Positions 35,747 through 42,650 are shown, counted from the first letter of the stretch. The stretch is 64,000 bases of DNA from Acidobacteriota bacterium (GCA_016712445.1 JADJRB010000010.1:62001-126000), one strand, 5' to 3'. Notes: generated by a model from the sequence alone, not told the origin. A program made the numbers and translations.

Positions 35747-36247
35747 TCAGCTCCCTGACATTTGTGCCATGGCCGCGTCGCGCGCAGCCGCCATTTCATC
35801 GGCCGATTTCGGCGGCCAGACCGGCGTCGCCACGGACCACAAGTGCCCGAACGGATCCTTCACGACGCCGTAGCGGTCGCCCCAGAACTGGTCGGCCACC
35901 GGCATCACGACCTCGGCGCCTGCCTTCACAGCCTGCGCCACCACCGCGTCCACATCATCGACCATCAGGTGCAGCGTCACCGGGGAGCCGCCCAGCGACA
36001 GCGGCGAGACCCCGCCCATCTCCGGATACTCGTCGTTCAGCATCACCATCGCCCCGTTCAGGCGCACCGAGGCATGCATCAGCCGCCCGTCCGGCCCCGG
36101 CAGGCGCATCATCTCCTCGGCGCCGAAAGCCGTCACGTAAAAATCGATTGCCTTGCTGCAATCCCTGCAGGTGAGGTGCGGCATCAGCAATGCCACGCCC
36201 ATTTCCGCTGCAATGTCCGCCACCGGCGGCCGCTTGTCCTTGCCCAT
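35747..36247 (-). CDS. VOC (glyoxalase/PhnB-like) family protein
   Basis: A 166-residue protein of the vicinal-oxygen-chelate fold. Marks are LLMPHLTCRDCSKAIDFYVTAFGAEEMMR at the start, RLMHASVRLNGAMVMLNDEYPE, and FWGDRYGVVKDPFGHLWSVA near the end, the last being typical of PhnB-like proteins. The exact reaction is unknown. ATG 36247 has AAGGAG 6 bp upstream. It lies between DUF4287 and double-DUF1428 genes in the same operon. Confidence 0.88.
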   Translation of the reverse strand: MGKDKRPPVADIAAEMGVALLMPHLTCRDCSKAIDFYVTAFGAEEMMRLPGPDGRLMHASVRLNGAMVMLNDEYPEMGGVSPLSLGGSPVTLHLMVDDVDAVVAQAVKAGAEVVMPVADQFWGDRYGVVKDPFGHLWSVATPVWPPKSADEMAAARDAAMAQMSGS

Positions 36248-36266
36248 CACCTGCTCCTTTTCCAGT

Positions 36267-36476
36267 TCATCCGTTTACGGACCGGTAGTGCGCCACCAGC
36301 GCATTCGCGTGCCCATGCCCCAGTCCGTGCTCCGCCTTCAGCGCCGAGACGATCTCCATATGCTTGCGCCCGTCCATGCCCTTGATGACATTCATCCAGT
36401 GGCTGACCGGCTTGCCATAGGTCTTCTCGATCGACGGGAAATATGACGCCGGCCCCTTCACCTTGTCCGCGCTCAT
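36267..36476 (-). CDS. DUF4287 small protein
   Basis: A 69-residue protein of the DUF4287 type. It reads MSADKVKGPASYFPSIEKTYG, then KPVSHWMNVIKGM, then HGLGHGHANALVAHYRS, the conserved family end. It has no known function. It overlaps the upstream VOC gene by 4 bp (ATGA) and precedes the next VOC gene by 19 bp. Confidence 0.88.
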   Translation of the reverse strand: MSADKVKGPASYFPSIEKTYGKPVSHWMNVIKGMDGRKHMEIVSALKAEHGLGHGHANALVAHYRSVNG

Positions 36477-36958
36477 GACACCGCCGCCTTGTCCTCGAAC
36501 GCAGCCCGGATTGCCGCAAGATCGATCTTGCGCATCTGCAGCATCGCCGCGCGCGCCCGCCCCGCGGCCGCCTGGTCAGGATCGGCAAACATCCGCACCA
36601 TCGGCTCCGGCACGATCTGCCAGGACACGCCATAACGGTCCGCCAGCCAGCCGCACATGCTCTCTTCGCCGCCGCCGTCCAGCAGCGCGCTCCACAGCCT
36701 GTCCGTCTCCGCCTGGTCCTTCGTCAGCACACTGATCGAGGCCGCCGGCGTCAGCTTGTAGTGCGGCCCGGCCGTCAGGTGCATCATCGGTGCGCCCGCC
36801 AGCGTGTATTCAACTACCATCGGGTCAGCGGCATTGCCATGGTCCATGATCCCGTCAATCCGGCTGTCCGGCAGCAGCGACACGTAATACTTTGCCGCCT
36901 CGACGCCGCCCTTGTCGAACCACAGGCAGGTGCGCACCTTCTTCTCAAGCAATCCCAT
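36473..36958 (-). CDS. VOC family protein, 3-demethylubiquinone-methyltransferase-like
   Basis: A 161-residue VOC-fold protein of the group once named '3-demethylubiquinone-9 3-methyltransferase'. Marks are VRTCLWFDKGGVEAAKYYVSLLPDSRI, VEYTLAGAPMMHLTAGPHYKLTPAASISV and CGWLADRYGVSWQIVPE. No methyltransferase motif exists despite the name. GAGGAG is 6 bp before the ATG. It is the second gene of the operon, 10 bp after the GST gene. Confidence 0.9.
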   Translation of the reverse strand: MGLLEKKVRTCLWFDKGGVEAAKYYVSLLPDSRIDGIMDHGNAADPMVVEYTLAGAPMMHLTAGPHYKLTPAASISVLTKDQAETDRLWSALLDGGGEESMCGWLADRYGVSWQIVPEPMVRMFADPDQAAAGRARAAMLQMRKIDLAAIRAAFEDKAAVS

Positions 36959-36968
36959 ACCGGTCTCC

Positions 36969-37631
36969 TCAGGTCGCCGCGGCCTGCGCGGCCTCAAACG
37001 CTTCAAAATGCTTCAGCTGCGCCGCCAGCGCTTTCCTGAACGCAGGCCGTCCAGTGCAACGGACACAGTAAGCCTCAAGTTCCGGAAAAGCCGCAAGATG
37101 CGGCGAGCCCGCAATCTCGCGCAGCACGCACGCCATCATCAGGTCGCCGGCGGAAAATTCGCCCTCCAGATAATCCTTCGAGCCCAGCCAGTCCGACAGG
37201 CGCTGCAGGCGCATCCGCAGGATCTCCGCCGCCTTCGCGCCGAAGCCTTTCGCCCAGGGCTCGGCCGCCCAGAATATTTCGGCACTGCGCACATTCATCA
37301 CGAACGGCTCGACCGAATTCATCGCCGCAAACACCCAGCTCGCCGTGCGCGCCCGCGCGGCCTCACCGGCCGGCATCAGTGCTTTTGAACGCTCCGCAAT
37401 CCGCAGCACGATCGCGCCGGATTCGAACATGTCGACCGGCCCGTCGCGATAGGCGGGCACCTGCGCAAACGGCTGACGGCGCAGGTGCGCCGGCGCGACC
37501 TTCTGGTCATGATCGATGATGTTTTCCGAATAGGCGAGCCCCGCTTCTTCCAGCGCCCAGCGCACGCGCAAGTCGCGCACGAAGCCCTGCGCGAAATCCG
37601 GAACCCAGTTGAATGCCGTCACCTCTGGCAT
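36969..37631 (-). CDS. Glutathione S-transferase family protein
   Basis: A 220-residue GST. The thioredoxin-like N-domain (residues ~1-80) has RVRWALEEAGLAYSE and the cis-Pro site FAQVPAYRDGPVDMFESGAIVLRIAE. The C-terminal helical domain has YLEGEFSAGDLMMACVLREIA with the capping-box Asp. A classical catalytic Ser/Tyr is not obvious, so glutathione activity is unproven. It is the first gene of the leftward five-gene operon, divergent from marR. Confidence 0.9.
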   Translation of the reverse strand: MPEVTAFNWVPDFAQGFVRDLRVRWALEEAGLAYSENIIDHDQKVAPAHLRRQPFAQVPAYRDGPVDMFESGAIVLRIAERSKALMPAGEAARARTASWVFAAMNSVEPFVMNVRSAEIFWAAEPWAKGFGAKAAEILRMRLQRLSDWLGSKDYLEGEFSAGDLMMACVLREIAGSPHLAAFPELEAYCVRCTGRPAFRKALAAQLKHFEAFEAAQAAAT

Positions 37632-37672
37632 GGCGCTTACCTCTTCCCTTCAAACGTTGCCTGCCTGTTCTC

Positions 37673-37696
37673 GTTGACAGATATGTTGATGTCAAC
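37673..37696. promoter_or_regulatory. Palindromic operator and divergent promoter between GST operon and marR
   Basis: A perfect 7-bp inverted repeat GTTGACA (37673-37679) and TGTCAAC (37690-37696). Each arm contains TTGACA, the -35 consensus, one on each strand, so a bound dimer would cover both -35 elements. On the plus strand a TACTTA (37698-37703) at 18-bp spacing could be the -10, placing transcription near the ATG at 37710. MarR dimers bind repeats of this kind; autoregulation and control of the GST operon is the inference. Confidence 0.6.
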
Positions 37697-37709
37697 CTAC
37701 TTATCGGTC

Positions 37710-38156
37710 ATGCGATCTGATTTGCCGCTCAGCGTCACGCACGAAGTCTACACGCGCTGCCTTTGCCTCAGCGTGCACCGCGCCGCGCGCGCCCTCGCCC
37801 GCAGGTTCGACGCGGCGCTTGCCCCGTTCGGCATCAGCCACGGGCAGTATTCCCTGCTGATGTCGCTCAACCGGCCGGACGCGCCGCGCCTTGGCGAGGC
37901 GGCGTCCTTCCTGGCGATGGACCGCACGACGCTGACGGCCAACCTGAAGCCGCTCGAAAAGCGCGGCCTCGTGCGGATCGTGCCGGATGAAGATGACCGC
38001 CGCTCGCGCCGCCTCCATCTCACCGATGCCGGGCGCGATCTCCTGAAACTGGCCGTGCCGGTCTGGCGCGCCACGCATGATGAAGTCGACACGCACCTGC
38101 CCGCCGGCAGCAAATCCCTGCGCCCCAGCCTCACGCGCATCGCTGCGGCTTACTGA
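37710..38156 (+). CDS. MarR-family transcriptional regulator
   Basis: A 148-residue winged-helix repressor. The start MRSDLPLSVTHEVYTRCLCLSVHRAARAL matches a frequent MarR subgroup. The DNA-binding helix region is LGEAASFLAMDRTTLTANLKPLEKRGLVRI, and the wing PDEDDRRSRRLHLTDAGRDLL has the conserved DxRSR. ATG 37710 is chosen by family start and by the promoter position; ATG 37683 and 37689 lie inside the putative operator. The two Cys near residues 20-22 could sense electrophiles, which would fit a GST/VOC target operon, but this is speculative. Confidence 0.88.
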   Translation: MRSDLPLSVTHEVYTRCLCLSVHRAARALARRFDAALAPFGISHGQYSLLMSLNRPDAPRLGEAASFLAMDRTTLTANLKPLEKRGLVRIVPDEDDRRSRRLHLTDAGRDLLKLAVPVWRATHDEVDTHLPAGSKSLRPSLTRIAAAY

Positions 38157-38292
38157 GCCCTGTGCGCTAGGCGCACTTACGCAACGGTTTTGCCCCCTGC
38201 GGAAAACAAAATAACAAGCCGCACCAAGCGCTTGTAAAATAGTTCGCCAAAACTTACGCCGCCCCTCCGCGCACGGAGTTATACTCCGTCGC

Positions 38293-38679
38293 ATGTACTC
38301 CATCGCCCGCCTCCGTCAGCACCCGCACTTCGCGCCCTTCTTCGCGCATGTGCATCCGTTGTGCTGGCTGATCCTCTGGTGGGAGCTCAACCGCCTGCTC
38401 CGCTGGTTCAACGCCTACGGAATCGGGAACGCGCTCTACTCGGTCAACGAATGGGGCTTCGTCTCCATCCACTATGCCGTCCCCCAGCCAGACCCGAACG
38501 CCTACAACCCCCCACAGCGAACCTTCCGTCCCCTGACGGACCCCGCATGGGAGTCATCCCTTCCGGCTTGCCTGGACATTGAAACGTTGGCTGCCGCCAT
38601 CCTCCCGCGTTTCGCGGGGAAGGTGTCACCGCAGGTGACGGAGGGGGCTGCAGCCCTCACCCTCCTCGACACTTCCTAG
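38293..38679 (+). CDS. Hypothetical protein, 128 residues
   Basis: I do not recognise the family. The N-terminal half is aromatic and hydrophobic (FAPFFAHVHPLCWLILWWELNRLLRWFNAYG), enough for one membrane or membrane-associated helix. A middle part is Pro/Asn-rich (PQPDPNAYNPPQRTFRPL) and the C-terminal third is plain. Codon use fits the genome. A palindrome ACGGAGT-tat-ACTCCGT (38273-38289) just before the ATG contains a TATACT, a possible -10 for a leaderless mRNA. Confidence 0.5.
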   Translation: MYSIARLRQHPHFAPFFAHVHPLCWLILWWELNRLLRWFNAYGIGNALYSVNEWGFVSIHYAVPQPDPNAYNPPQRTFRPLTDPAWESSLPACLDIETLAAAILPRFAGKVSPQVTEGAAALTLLDTS

Positions 38680-38700
38680 GCTTTCCCCACATCGCGAAGC

Positions 38701-38835
38701 TCATCCTGAGCGAAGTCGAAGGATAGAGCGGGCTCACCGCCCACCCCAGCACCCCACCCGTGTCATCCCGGCGAACGCCGGGACCCAGTCCTCGCCCAAG
38801 CCCTCGCTGGATCCCGGCTTTCGCCGGGAAGACAC
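38701..38835. repeat. REP/dispersed palindromic repeats in the intergenic region
   Basis: Two elements of kinds found dispersed between genes in alphaproteobacteria. Bases 38701-38725 carry CATCCTGAGCGAAGTCGAAGGAT, an imperfect palindrome. Bases 38760-38788 and 38807-38835 are 29-bp imperfect inverted arms with GTGTC at the outer ends and CCCGGCGAA in the core, four mismatches apart, separated by 18 bp. Their function is unknown. They lie downstream of both the hypothetical gene and phhA, so they may fold as a bidirectional terminator. Confidence 0.7.
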
Positions 38836-38910
38836 GGAAAATGAAAGCTACAACTTTGCACCGGCCGGCTCACCCCCGCGTCCGGCCGCACGTGCTTGTC
38901 CGCGCAAGCC

Positions 38911-39783
38911 TCAGCCCTTGCGCCCGCCCGCCTTGAAATAATCCAGCGTCCCGCGCGTGATCACCCGGTCGCCGGCGACCACATCGCGGGCCTCGAAAAC
39001 CGGCAGGCCCTTCACGTCGGCGTAGACGGTGCCGAAATCCTTGTAGCAGGCCTCCAGCAGCGCCTCGAAACTGTCGATGACGAAATAGGTCTGCTGGAAA
39101 TCGTCGATGATGTATTTCGTCCGCATCAGACGCTTCAGGTCAAACCCGATCCGGTTGGGGCTTGCGTCTTCCAGCGCGAACACCGTTTCGTGCGGGCTCG
39201 ACAGGATGCCCGCGCCATAGATGCGCAAACCGTCCGTCTCCTGAATAAGTCCGAACTCCACCGTGTACCAGTAAAGCCGCGCGAGGTTGTGCAGCTGGCC
39301 AAGGCGCATCGCCCGCTGTCCGCCCTTGCCATAGGCTTCCATGAAATCGGCAAACACCGGGTTCGCCAGCATCGGCACATGCCCGAAGATGTCGTGGAAG
39401 ATGTCCGGTTCCTGCAGGTAATCGAACTCCGCCTCGGGGCGGATGAATGCGCCTGCCGGGAAGCGGCGGTTGGCGAGATGGTTGAAGAAGATGTCGTCCG
39501 GCACAAGCTCCGCCACCGGCACGATCCGCCAGCCGGTCATCGCTTCCAGCTTGTCCGACAGCCGGCCCATGTGGGGAATGCCGGAGGGCGAAAGCTCCAG
39601 CGCGCTCATCGCGTCGAGCGCCGCCTGGCAGGCCCGGCCCTTCGTCACCTCGCGCTGGCGGCGGAACAGCCGGTCCCAGCGATCATGCTCCTCGGGGCTG
39701 TAGGTGTCCCAGGCCTGGTCGATGGTGAAATCGGGCGCGCGCGGCGCGCCGTGATAGCGATTCTTTGCAAAGGCCGTGTCCAT
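38911..39783 (-). CDS. phhA: Phenylalanine-4-hydroxylase
   Basis: A 290-residue iron- and pterin-dependent monooxygenase turning phenylalanine into tyrosine. The iron ligands are His130 and His135 in PDIFHDIFGHVPML and Glu176 in WYTVEFGLI. GFDLKRLMRTKYIIDDFQQTYFVID is another family mark. Length equals the bacterial monodomain enzymes. TATACT lies 6 bp before ATG 39783, suggesting a leaderless transcript, and a near-perfect palindrome covers the -35 area. No pterin dehydratase (phhB) is adjacent. Confidence 0.95.
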   Translation of the reverse strand: MDTAFAKNRYHGAPRAPDFTIDQAWDTYSPEEHDRWDRLFRRQREVTKGRACQAALDAMSALELSPSGIPHMGRLSDKLEAMTGWRIVPVAELVPDDIFFNHLANRRFPAGAFIRPEAEFDYLQEPDIFHDIFGHVPMLANPVFADFMEAYGKGGQRAMRLGQLHNLARLYWYTVEFGLIQETDGLRIYGAGILSSPHETVFALEDASPNRIGFDLKRLMRTKYIIDDFQQTYFVIDSFEALLEACYKDFGTVYADVKGLPVFEARDVVAGDRVITRGTLDYFKAGGRKG

Positions 39784-39808
39784 GGCGCCAGTATAGGCCG
39801 GACCGCCA

Positions 39809-39830
39809 ATTAGTTCCAGATGTAACTAAT
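39809..39830 (-). promoter_or_regulatory. Near-perfect palindrome in the phhA promoter
   Basis: A 22-bp palindrome, ATTAGTT and AACTAAT arms with a further CA/TG pair inside, one mismatched pair. It spans about 26-47 bp upstream of the phhA start, over the -35 position of a TATACT -10 (39790-39795). That is where an activator or repressor responsive to aromatic amino acids would bind. The regulator is not identifiable here. Confidence 0.5.
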
Positions 39831-39839
39831 TTCGGGGCT

Positions 39840-40106
39840 TCAGTTGACCGAACGGGCGTCCACGATCTCGGTCAGCGTCACGCCCAGTTCACCGTCGGCC
39901 ACCACCAGCTTGCCGCGCGCGATCAGGCGGCCGGAAACGTAGATATCCACCGGCTCGCCGGTCTCCTTCTGCATCGTCAGCACATCGCCGGGCGCCAGCG
40001 CCATCAGCTCTTCCATCGTCAGGCGCACATCGCCGAGCACGACCTCAACGCGCACCGGCACGTCGAGCAGCATCCGGTGGAAGGCGGGGTTGGTCTGTTC
40101 GGTCAT
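39840..40106 (-). CDS. fliN: Flagellar motor switch protein FliN
   Basis: An 88-residue SpoA-domain protein with MLLDVPVRVEVVLGDVRLTMEELMALAPGDVLTM and SGRLIARGKLVVADGELGVTLTEIV, all diagnostic of FliN. It is shorter at the N-terminus than many FliN. In the flagellar C-ring it binds FliM and FliH. It overlaps the FlbE/FliH-like gene by 4 bp. In Caulobacter flbD and flhA follow fliN; here phhA follows instead, so the cluster is cut. Confidence 0.9.
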   Translation of the reverse strand: MTEQTNPAFHRMLLDVPVRVEVVLGDVRLTMEELMALAPGDVLTMQKETGEPVDIYVSGRLIARGKLVVADGELGVTLTEIVDARSVN

Positions 40107-40510
40107 GTCTGTCCTTCCCTGGACGAAGCGGCCGGGGGAAACAAGTCGCCCTGCCCACTGACGATGCGCGCTGCAGCCCCATCAATCAGGCTGCGCAGCC
40201 GTGTCTCGGTCACCGCATGATACTGCGCTGCGCCGATCAGGCCCATCACCTGCGTGATCTCCTCCAGCGCCTGCGAAAGTTCCGCGCTCACGGCCGCCAG
40301 ACGTTCGCTTTCGCTATCGGCCCGGCGCTGTTCAACTTCCGCCAGCGTTTCGGCCCGCACCTGCGTGATCAGCGCGGCCAGTTCTTCGCCGCTGAAGCTG
40401 ACGCGCGTGTCGGCTTCGCTGGCCACTTCCTTTGCCGGTTCGGGCTGCGCACCGAAATCGGCGCGAAAGTCGAACGCGGTCACGGACTTGATGGCGCGCA
40501 CATTGCTCAT
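40103..40510 (-). CDS. FliH/FlbE-like flagellar protein
   Basis: A 135-residue protein in the position of flbE (fliH) between fliG and fliN. The N-terminus is RAIKSVTAFDFRADFG, similar in type to alphaproteobacterial FliH-like proteins, and residues ~40-125 form an amphipathic, Glu/Ala-rich helix likely to coil. FliH normally binds the ATPase FliI and FliN. The protein is short (FliH is usually 200 or more residues) and the identification rests mostly on gene order. It overlaps both neighbours by 4 bp. Confidence 0.65.
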   Translation of the reverse strand: MSNVRAIKSVTAFDFRADFGAQPEPAKEVASEADTRVSFSGEELAALITQVRAETLAEVEQRRADSESERLAAVSAELSQALEEITQVMGLIGAAQYHAVTETRLRSLIDGAAARIVSGQGDLFPPAASSREGQT

Positions 40511-41421
40511 TCGATCAGGTCGTCTTCCTTGCCGGCCTTGCCGGCGCGGATCTCGCCGCGCTCGATCAGCTGGCGGGCGAGCGCCACGAGTTCGCCGCGC
40601 GCGGCTTCGACATCGGCGCGCCGCACGCTGCCGAGCGCCGCGATTTCCTCGCGCAGCAGTTCGCCTGCGCGCTGGGTGACGTTGGCGAAGAAGGCCGCCG
40701 CCGTCGCCGGTTTCGCGGCCTTCAGGGCGAGCACCAGCACCGCGCGGTTGGCTCCGGCCAACAGCGTCTGCATGCCGGCCGCGTCGAGCGACGCAAGGTC
40801 GTCGAAGGTGAACATCAGGGAACGGACTTTCTCGCCCGCGCCCGGTTCGGATTTTTCCAGCGCCGCAAGGAAGAGATTGCCCGCGCGCGGATCAAGACGA
40901 TCAAAGATGCGCGCGATCCGCTCGACGCCCGGCTGCCCGCCATCACGCGACAGTGCGGCGACGCGGCCCTTGAGATGCTGTTCCAGCCCGGCCATCGCGG
41001 CGGGGTGCACTTCGCCGAGATGCAGCAGGCGCTGCATCGCCTCGATCGCCAGCGAAGGCGGCAAGGCGCGCAGCAGCCGCGCGGCCGCCTCACCTGAAAG
41101 CCGCGACAGGATGAGCGCGACGACCTGCGCCCGCTCGTGACGCGTCAGGACAGCAAGCAGGTTGGTATCAAGCGCCGACAGTTCGGCCCACACACCTGCA
41201 CCGCTCGTGGCGCGCTGGGTTTCGGTGAAGCGGCGCAGCGCATCGGCTTCGCCGTCGGCATCGTCGCCGACCTGATCCATCGCAGCGCTGAGCTGCGCGG
41301 CCTCCTGCGGATCAAGTTGCGCCCAGACCGCCGCAGCTTCGGCGCCAAGCGCCCGCATCAGGCGGGCCGACCGGGCAAGGCCGGGCGCGAGGATGGAAGC
41401 CGGTTTGGCCAGCGCGCTCAC
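40507..41421 (-). CDS. fliG: Flagellar motor switch protein FliG
   Basis: A 304-residue FliG. The C-terminal torque domain is intact: MFTFDDLASLDAAGMQTLL, Lys233, Arg250, Glu257-Glu258 (usually Asp/Glu pair) and Arg266 match the charged face that contacts MotA. The middle domain is more diverged, with RHERAQ at residues 94-99 where EHPQ is normal. Acidic and Asp/Ala-rich residues occur around 50-60. It starts at GTG 41421, overlapping the fliF stop. It should bind the FliF C-terminus and FliM; no fliM is in the window. Confidence 0.92.
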   Translation of the reverse strand: MSALAKPASILAPGLARSARLMRALGAEAAAVWAQLDPQEAAQLSAAMDQVGDDADGEADALRRFTETQRATSGAGVWAELSALDTNLLAVLTRHERAQVVALILSRLSGEAAARLLRALPPSLAIEAMQRLLHLGEVHPAAMAGLEQHLKGRVAALSRDGGQPGVERIARIFDRLDPRAGNLFLAALEKSEPGAGEKVRSLMFTFDDLASLDAAGMQTLLAGANRAVLVLALKAAKPATAAAFFANVTQRAGELLREEIAALGSVRRADVEAARGELVALARQLIERGEIRAGKAGKEDDLIE

Positions 41422-42065
41422 GAGGCATCCCCCTTGATCCAGCCGCGCACGATCGCAGCCGCTTGCGCGGGATCGCGCCGGGCAAGGTCGACGGCGGCGT
41501 CCGGAACGGCCACCGGCCGCAGCGGTCGCACGCGCTCCGGCGCGCTTGAAACAATAGGTGGATCGATAACCTGCGAGACCGGCCCGGCGACGGGCGCCGA
41601 CTTGCCTGACAGGACCGCGAGGGCGCCGCTGACGAGAACGAGCAAGGCAAGCCCTGCCAGTTCGGTCCAGGCCGCAGCGTCGGGCCGGCCCGGAAGGCCG
41701 CCCGCGAAAGCGATGGTTTCAATCACGAGACGGTCGCCCTGCGCCGGGTTGATGCCGGCCGCGAGGGCGGCAATGCGCTGCAGGTCCGGAATGCGGTCCG
41801 AGGCGGTTTCATCGAGGAGGAGGAGGACCGTGCGGCCGCCCTCGGCATTGTAGGTAACGCTGAGGCGCGACAGGCCGGGACCGGCGACCGGCGCCAGGAC
41901 ATCCGCCAAAGCCGCTTCGACCGGGCTCGCTGATACCGGCTTGCCCGGCCCGGTCAGCAGGACAGCGCCGCGCCAGACGAGCAGGCCAAGCGCCACGGCG
42001 CAGGCCAGCATCGCCAGCGGGCGCGCCAGTCCGGCCGTTCCTGCAGGTTTGCCAAGCGCCATCAT
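41418..42065 (-). CDS. fliF: Very short FliF-like MS-ring protein lacking the ring-building domains
   Basis: A 215-residue protein in the fliF position (normal FliF is about 530-570). It keeps an N-terminal TM helix (LARPLAMLACAVALGLLVWRG), a fragment like the end of the FliF_C domain (GRTVLLLLDE, RIAALAAGINPAQGDRLVIETIAF), a second TM helix (LAGLALLVLVSGALAVLSG) and a C-terminal tail ending in QAAAIVRGWIKGDAS, the FliG-binding part. The whole YscJ/FliF ring region (RBM1, RBM2 and most of RBM3) is absent. No upstream coding remnant exists, as sciP ends 88 bp away. Start ATG 42062/42065 follows GGAGAG. It overlaps fliG. Confidence 0.75.
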   Translation of the reverse strand: MMALGKPAGTAGLARPLAMLACAVALGLLVWRGAVLLTGPGKPVSASPVEAALADVLAPVAGPGLSRLSVTYNAEGGRTVLLLLDETASDRIPDLQRIAALAAGINPAQGDRLVIETIAFAGGLPGRPDAAAWTELAGLALLVLVSGALAVLSGKSAPVAGPVSQVIDPPIVSSAPERVRPLRPVAVPDAAVDLARRDPAQAAAIVRGWIKGDAS

Positions 42066-42121
42066 GCTCTCCGGGGCCAGCCGCAAGGCTGGCAGATTCC
42101 CGGAAAGCTAGAAGGCCAGCC

Positions 42122-42137
42122 TTAAGGCAGGTTTAAC
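42122..42137. promoter_or_regulatory. CtrA-binding box upstream of fliF
   Basis: TTAA (42122-42125), seven bases, TTAA (42133-42136) then C: an exact TTAA-N7-TTAAC CtrA consensus. It lies 57 bp upstream of the fliF start, between sciP and fliF, where Caulobacter controls its fliF operon by CtrA. This argues that the shortened flagellar block is still cell-cycle regulated. Confidence 0.75.
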
Positions 42138-42152
42138 AAGGCAAACAACGCC

Positions 42153-42425
42153 TTAACGGCGGTATTGCTGGAGGCGCGTGGTGCGAAGGCCTTTGGCGCC
42201 GTGACGGGCGTAGAGGCGTTCCCAGCCTTCGAACTCTTCGTCCGTAAGGTTGTAGCGTTCGCAGGCGTTTTCGCGGGTCAGGAGGCCGCCCTGCACGGCG
42301 GCGACGACTTCCGCCTTGCGGCGGGTGACCCATCGGGAAATGCCGGGCGACGGCAAATCGGCGAGCGTGAGGGTCTGGCCATCCGGGCCTTTGACACTCA
42401 TCGGGCGTGCATTCTGCATGTTCAT
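42153..42425 (-). CDS. sciP: SciP (DUF1153) CtrA inhibitor
   Basis: A 90-residue helix-turn-helix protein of the DUF1153 family. The core GISRWVTRRKAEVVAAVQGGLLTRENACERYNL is the DNA/CtrA-binding part, followed by LTDEEFEGWERLYARHG. In Caulobacter SciP blocks CtrA-dependent transcription in G1. The start is ATG 42425 (MNMQNARPMSV) with GGAAGG 8 bp before. Its own upstream sequence has a TTAA half-site (42500-42503) but no full CtrA box. Its place beside fliF is as in Caulobacter. Confidence 0.93.
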   Translation of the reverse strand: MNMQNARPMSVKGPDGQTLTLADLPSPGISRWVTRRKAEVVAAVQGGLLTRENACERYNLTDEEFEGWERLYARHGAKGLRTTRLQQYRR

Positions 42426-42650
42426 GTTCAAACCCTTCCAGGTCCAGTGGTGATCTCCCCGCTTCTGCGAGGCCATGAGATCACCCTACACGCACCGGTT
42501 TAAGCCCGGCCTTGACTTGGAAGTTGAGTTTGGCCGCCCCTGTTAGGAGGCTGTTCGGAAAACTGTTCCGCGCCGGGACAATCGCGCCAAATGGGGCAAA
42601 ACATCGACTGGCAGCAGGAAGTTTCGCGGTTTGCGTGCCAGTCCGTCAAT

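Noticed and set aside
42500..42515. Possible CtrA site before sciP (TTAA-N7-CTTG)
   Set aside because: Only one half-site matches; not enough to call, although Caulobacter sciP is a CtrA target.
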